The notes below the pieces were generated by a model. That model was given only the letters and a program-made list of their open reading frames with translations. It searched no databases and was not told the DNA's origin. Below, one piece after another: positions 60,074 to 64,000 of a stretch of DNA of 64,000 bases. Position 1 is the first letter of the stretch, and the number at the start of each line of letters is the position of its first letter. The position numbers were made by a program, and so were the translations under genes. Source of the stretch: Pseudoxanthomonas sp. JBR18. Lineage in GTDB: Bacteria; Pseudomonadota; Gammaproteobacteria; Xanthomonadales; Xanthomonadaceae. The stretch is from contig NZ_CP116339.1 of the NCBI RefSeq assembly GCF_028198165.1, forward strand, positions 3,231,001-3,295,000. Reading direction: 5' to 3'.

Positions 60074-60448
60074 ATGCCAAGCAAATCCTTCCATCGTACC
60101 GACCGCGTTTCTGCTCAGCTCCGCCGGGAGCTGGGGACGCTGGTTCATGCCGCCGTGCGTGAGCACGGCCTGCCTTCGGTCAGCGTCTCCGACGTGGAGG
60201 TCAGCCGTGACCTGGCCCACGCCAAGGTCTTCGTGACCGCCCTGATGCCCGAGCGTTCGGCCGAGGCGGTCAAGGGCCTGAAGGAACTGGCGCCACAGAT
60301 CCGTTACGGCCTGGGCCGGGCGGTGAAGATGCGCCATGTGCCCGAACTGCATTTCCATTACGACGACTCGGTCGACAAGGGCGAGCGCATCGAGACCCTG
60401 CTGCGCGAAAACCCGCTGCCGCCCAGCACCGAGTCAGACGACGACTGA
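60074..60448 (+). CDS. rbfA: ribosome-binding factor A
   Basis: Binds the 30S subunit for late 16S rRNA 5'-end maturation and cold adaptation. The 124-residue KH-like protein has [18 protein letters not shown] near 10-27, [20 protein letters not shown] near 37-56 and the conserved [18 protein letters not shown] near 95-112. Its stop overlaps the truB start (TGATG). Confidence 0.96.
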   Translation: MPSKSFHRTDRVSAQLRRELGTLVHAAVREHGLPSVSVSDVEVSRDLAHAKVFVTALMPERSAEAVKGLKELAPQIRYGLGRAVKMRHVPELHFHYDDSVDKGERIETLLRENPLPPSTESDDD

Positions 60449-61485
60449 TGGTCCACGACGATTCCGCCGCCACTCCGGACGCCGACGGCGCCGGCCGCGG
60501 CGGCAAGCGCCGTGCCGGGCAAGGGCGTGTGCAGCGGCCCCGGACCAGATTCCGGCGAGTCGACGGCATCCTGTTGCTGGACAAGCCCACGGGCATGAGC
60601 TCCAACCAGGCGCTGCAGCGTGTGCGGCACCTGTTCTGTGCCGAGAAAGGCGGTCACACCGGCGCGCTGGACCCGTTGGCGACGGGGCTGCTGCCCATCT
60701 GCTTTGGTGAGGCGACCAAGATCGCCGGCAGCCTGCTCGGTGCGAGCAAGGCCTACGACACCGTGGCCCGTTTGGGCCAGGTCACCGATACCGACGACGC
60801 CGAAGGCGTGGTGCTGCGCGAGCGCGAGGTCGGCGCCTATCCGATCGATCGGCTCGATGCCGCCTTGCGCGGGCTGACCGGGAACATCCAGCAGCGGCCG
60901 CCGATCTATTCCGCGCTCAAGCGCGGGGGGGAGCCGCTCTACGCCAAGGCCCGGCGCGGGGAGCTGGTCGAGGTGGGCGCCCGCGAGGTTCAGGTGCGCG
61001 TGTTCGAACTGCAGGCCGCCGACGATCTGCTCGACCAGGGGCGCCCCTTGCTGCGGCTGCACGTGGAGTGCGGCTCGGGGACCTATGTGCGCAGCCTGGT
61101 CCGTGATCTGGGCGAAGCGCTGGGCTGCGGGGCGCATGTGGCCGAACTGCGCCGGCTGTGGGTCGAACCGTTCCGGGAGCCGCGCATGTGGACCATCGAA
61201 CAGCTCGAAGCCCTGGCCAGCCGCGATCCCCAATCGCTGCACGCGTGCCTGCTTCCGCTGGAAGCAGGCCTGGTCGGTTGGCCGCGGATCGACCTCACCG
61301 ACGAGGCGGCGGCGCGGTTCAGCCAGGGACAGCGGCTCAACCACGTGCCCGGCCCGGCCGGGGCGGTGGCGGCGTTTTCGGCGTCCGGCACGGTCCTGGG
61401 GCTGGCCCAGCTGTCCCGCGAGGGGGTCCTGGCACCCCAGCGGTTGTTCAACTGGCCGACCGGCGGTGGATTGCCACACGGCTGA
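60448..61485 (+). CDS. truB: tRNA pseudouridine(55) synthase
   Basis: Makes pseudouridine 55 in the T-loop of tRNAs. The 345-residue protein has the catalytic aspartate Asp75 in [11 protein letters not shown], the RNA-binding [16 protein letters not shown] near 150 and a C-terminal PUA-like domain (about 265-340). A basic Gly/Arg-rich extension of about 35 residues precedes the usual start ([16 protein letters not shown]); the chosen ATG is coupled to rbfA. Confidence 0.95.
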   Translation: MVHDDSAATPDADGAGRGGKRRAGQGRVQRPRTRFRRVDGILLLDKPTGMSSNQALQRVRHLFCAEKGGHTGALDPLATGLLPICFGEATKIAGSLLGASKAYDTVARLGQVTDTDDAEGVVLREREVGAYPIDRLDAALRGLTGNIQQRPPIYSALKRGGEPLYAKARRGELVEVGAREVQVRVFELQAADDLLDQGRPLLRLHVECGSGTYVRSLVRDLGEALGCGAHVAELRRLWVEPFREPRMWTIEQLEALASRDPQSLHACLLPLEAGLVGWPRIDLTDEAAARFSQGQRLNHVPGPAGAVAAFSASGTVLGLAQLSREGVLAPQRLFNWPTGGGLPHG

Positions 61486-61489
61486 AACC

Positions 61490-61518
61490 TTGTGCCGCAG
61501 GGGGGCGGAGCCTACAAT
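61490..61518 (+). promoter_or_regulatory. candidate sigma-70 promoter of rpsO
   Basis: TTGTGC (61490-61495) and TACAAT (61513-61518) with a 17-base spacer, just after the truB stop. It leaves a leader of about 120 bases before rpsO, the place where S15 binds its own mRNA in E. coli. Confidence 0.55.
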
Positions 61519-61643
61519 GCTGCGGCCTTTTCAGGCACCCGGGCCGCACGACGGCCATTCCTCAATCGCAAGCGGCGGACCAGGCGGTGCGCGCGGTGGA
61601 CAGTCCGCGTTCCTGCAGGTTTCGCATCAACCAGAGAAGTCAC

Positions 61644-61904
61644 ATGTCCATTGATACCCAGAAAGTCATCGAAGAGAACAAGCGCGGCGCCAACGACACC
61701 GGCTCCCCGGAAGTCCAGGTCGCCCTGCTGACCGCCCGCATCGAGTTGCTCTCCGGTCACTTCAAGACCCACAAGAAGGATCACCACAGCCGCCGCGGCC
61801 TGCTGCAGCTGGTGAACCAGCGCCGCAGCTTGCTGGATTACCTGCACCGCAAGGACGCCCCGCGCTACAAGGCCCTCATCGAAAAGCTGGGTCTGCGTCG
61901 CTAA
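61644..61904 (+). CDS. rpsO: 30S ribosomal protein S15
   Basis: Primary 16S rRNA-binding protein of the 30S platform. The 86-residue length is near universal. Signature pieces are [17 protein letters not shown] near 17-33 and [19 protein letters not shown] near 39-57. AGAGAAG upstream of ATG 61644 is a fair ribosome-binding site. Confidence 0.98.
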   Translation: MSIDTQKVIEENKRGANDTGSPEVQVALLTARIELLSGHFKTHKKDHHSRRGLLQLVNQRRSLLDYLHRKDAPRYKALIEKLGLRR

Positions 61905-61916
61905 AACCAGACGAAC

Positions 61917-61952
61917 AACCGCGGCGCAGTGATGCGCCGCGGTTCGTTTTTT
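61917..61952 (+). terminator. intrinsic terminator between rpsO and pnp
   Basis: AACCGCGGCGCA (61917-61928) and TGCGCCGCGGTT (61933-61944) form a perfect 12-bp stem with loop GTGA, followed by CG and six T. It is the strongest terminator in the window. In E. coli the same gap also has a terminator and an RNase III site that controls pnp. Confidence 0.92.
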
Positions 61953-62059
61953 CCGGGCTCCGGAAAAATCGCACTGCAACATGGCCGCATACGGTGGCCG
62001 CCCGCGCGCGACAGGGGTCGCAGACGGGACAACCAGATTCGAGACCCTAGGAAACCCAC

Positions 62060-64000
62060 GTGGCAAAAATCACTAAGACCTTCCAGTACGGCAAACACAC
62101 CGTCACCCTCGAGACCGGCGAGATCGCCCGTCAGGCCAGTGGTGCCGTCATCGTCAAGATGGACGACACCGTGCTGCTGGTCAGTGCCGTCGCCGCCAAG
62201 AGCGCGCGAGAAGGGCAGGACTTCTTCCCGCTGACGGTGGATTACCAGGAAAAGTTCTACGCCGGCGGCCGTATCCCCGGTGGCTTCTTCAAGCGCGAAG
62301 GCCGCGCCACGGAGAAGGAAACCCTGATCTCGCGCCTGATCGATCGTCCGATCCGTCCGCTGTTCCCGGAGGACTACAAGAACGAGGTCCAGATCATCGC
62401 CACGGTGATGTCGCTGAACCCCGAGATCGACGGCGACATCGCCGCCCTGATCGGCGCCTCGGCCGCCCTGTCGCTGGCCGGCACCCCGTTCAAGGGTCCG
62501 ATCGGTGCCGCCAAGGTCGGTTACAAGAACGGTGAGTACATCCTCAACCCGACCGTGTCCGAGCTGAAGGACTCGCAGCTGGAGCTGGTCGTGGCCGGCA
62601 CCGCCAACGCCGTGCTGATGGTCGAATCCGAAGCCGCGTTGCTGTCCGAAGAAGTCATGCTGGGCGCGGTGACCTTTGGCCATCGCGAGATGCAGAAGGT
62701 GATCAACGCGATCAACGAGCTGACCGTGGAAGCCGGCACCAAGCCGTCGACCTGGGTGGCCCCGGCCAAGAACGAAGTGCTGATCGCCGCGCTGAAGGAA
62801 GCCGTCGGCGGCAAGCTGGCCGAAGCCTTCCAGGTGCGCGACAAGCTGCAGCGTCGCGACGCCATCGCGGCGATCAAGAAGGACGTGACCGAGGCCCTGG
62901 CCGGCCGCGTCGAATCCGAAGGCTGGAACCCGGCCGAGCTGTCCAAGGAATTCGGCGAGCTGGAATACCGCACCATGCGCGACTCGGTGCTGGACACCAA
63001 GATCCGCATCGACGGCCGCGCCCTGGACACCGTGCGTCCGATCTCGGCGCAGGCCAGCGTGCTGCCGCGTACCCACGGTTCGGCGCTGTTCACCCGTGGC
63101 GAGACCCAGGCCATCGTGGTTACCACGCTGGGCACCGCCCGCGACGGCCAGGTGATCGACGCGGTCAGCGGCGAGTACAAGGACAACTTCCTGTTCCATT
63201 ACAACTTCCCGCCCTATTCGGTGGGTGAGTGCGGCCGTTTCGGCGCGCCCAAGCGTCGCGAGATCGGCCACGGCCGCCTGGCCAAGCGCGGCGTGCTGGC
63301 CGTGATGCCGACCATGGAAGAGTTCCCGTACACCATCCGCGTGGTCTCGGAAATCACCGAGTCCAACGGTTCCTCGTCGATGGCCTCGGTCTGCGGCTCC
63401 TCGCTGGCCCTGATGGACGCCGGCGTGCCGGTCAAGGCACCGGTCGCGGGCATCGCGATGGGCCTGGTGAAGGAAGAAGACCGCTTCGTGGTCCTGTCCG
63501 ACATCCTGGGTGACGAAGATCACCTGGGCGACATGGACTTCAAGGTCGCCGGTACCTCCGAAGGCGTGTCCGCGCTGCAGATGGACATCAAGATCGAAGG
63601 CATCACCGAAGAGATCATGAAGCAGGCGCTGGAGCAGGCCAAGGCCGGCCGTCTGCATATCCTCGGCGAGATGTCCAAGGCCCTGACCGGCCCGCGTGCC
63701 GAGCTGTCGGATTACGCGCCGCGCCTGATCACCATCAAGATCCACCCCGACAAGATCCGCGAAGTCATCGGCAAGGGCGGTTCGGTCATCCAGGGCATCA
63801 CCAAGGAGACCGGCACCCAGATCGACATCCAGGACGACGGCACCATCACCATCGCCTCGGTGAACGGCGCCGCCGGCCAGGCCGCCAAGTCGCGCATCGA
63901 GCAGATCACCTCGGACATCGAGCCGGGCCGCATCTACGAGGGCAAGGTCGCCAAGCTGATGGATTTCGGCGCGTTCGTGACCATCGCCCCGGGCAAGGAC
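62060..64000 (+). CDS. pnp: polyribonucleotide nucleotidyltransferase, truncated by window end
   Basis: 3'-5' phosphorolytic exoribonuclease of the RNA degradosome. The first 647 residues are present. GTG 62060 has AGGA seven bases upstream. Order of parts: first RNase PH domain (about 5-215), helical domain, second RNase PH domain (about 310-545) with [20 protein letters not shown] around the active site and [19 protein letters not shown], a KH domain ([20 protein letters not shown] near 565-584), and the start of the S1 domain ([17 protein letters not shown] near 625). The frame is still open at the last base. Confidence 0.96.
   Translation, partial: MAKITKTFQYGKHTVTLETGEIARQASGAVIVKMDDTVLLVSAVAAKSAREGQDFFPLTVDYQEKFYAGGRIPGGFFKREGRATEKETLISRLIDRPIRPLFPEDYKNEVQIIATVMSLNPEIDGDIAALIGASAALSLAGTPFKGPIGAAKVGYKNGEYILNPTVSELKDSQLELVVAGTANAVLMVESEAALLSEEVMLGAVTFGHREMQKVINAINELTVEAGTKPSTWVAPAKNEVLIAALKEAVGGKLAEAFQVRDKLQRRDAIAAIKKDVTEALAGRVESEGWNPAELSKEFGELEYRTMRDSVLDTKIRIDGRALDTVRPISAQASVLPRTHGSALFTRGETQAIVVTTLGTARDGQVIDAVSGEYKDNFLFHYNFPPYSVGECGRFGAPKRREIGHGRLAKRGVLAVMPTMEEFPYTIRVVSEITESNGSSSMASVCGSSLALMDAGVPVKAPVAGIAMGLVKEEDRFVVLSDILGDEDHLGDMDFKVAGTSEGVSALQMDIKIEGITEEIMKQALEQAKAGRLHILGEMSKALTGPRAELSDYAPRLITIKIHPDKIREVIGKGGSVIQGITKETGTQIDIQDDGTITIASVNGAAGQAAKSRIEQITSDIEPGRIYEGKVAKLMDFGAFVTIAPGKD

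Overview
The window is chromosomal DNA of a high-GC gammaproteobacterium, almost certainly a member of the Xanthomonadaceae (Stenotrophomonas/Pseudoxanthomonas/Xanthomonas side). Three things point there: the gene orders psd-sco1/prmB-aroC-asd-fimV-truA-trpF, trpB-trpA-accD-glmM, tpiA-secG-tRNA-Leu-nuoA..N-tRNA-fMet and rimP-nusA-infB-rbfA-truB-rpsO-pnp; palindromic repeats that begin with GTAG, of the type known as REP/SMAG elements in Stenotrophomonas; and a RiPP-like gene set known mainly from this family. Species cannot be fixed from the sequence alone.

Layout. 1-3.8 kb: two RND efflux pump subunits in tandem (the first truncated by the window edge). 4-10.4 kb: a small unknown gene, three GTAG palindromes, psd and sco1 on the minus strand, then prmB, aroC, a 2-hydroxyacid dehydrogenase and asd on the plus strand. 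10.5-14 kb: fimV, truA, trpF. 14.1-24.1 kb: a tightly packed five-gene operon (YqiJ/NfeD-like membrane protein, flotillin, 1779-residue AAA ATPase, unknown 259-residue protein, TelA-family protein) placed between trpF and the LysR-trpB pair. 24.2-29.9 kb: a LysR regulator divergent from trpB-DUF3144-trpA, then accD and glmM. 30-33.5 kb: a 2-oxoglutarate/Fe(II) oxygenase, a short-chain dehydrogenase, tpiA and secG. 33.5-48.9 kb: tRNA-Leu(GAG), the complete nuoA-N operon for NADH dehydrogenase I, and initiator tRNA. 48.9-55.1 kb: an accessory block with a cNMP-binding diguanylate cyclase, a cyclase-like TPR protein, a NHLP-related peptide precursor and a SagB-like dehydrogenase. 55.1-64 kb: rimP-nusA-infB-rbfA-truB, rpsO and the start of pnp.

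Most of the window is housekeeping: aromatic and aspartate-family amino acid synthesis, the last steps of phospholipid and UDP-GlcNAc precursor synthesis, respiration, and transcription/translation/RNA decay. Two accessory loci stand out. The flotillin-ATPase-TelA operon looks like an undescribed membrane-associated stress or defence machine. The second locus combines two nucleotide second-messenger type proteins with a putative ribosomally made modified peptide and its flavin-dependent maturase, and separates initiator tRNA from rimP. No insertion sequences, prophage genes, rRNA or CRISPR arrays were seen. Family names come from memory and motif reading; no database search was run.
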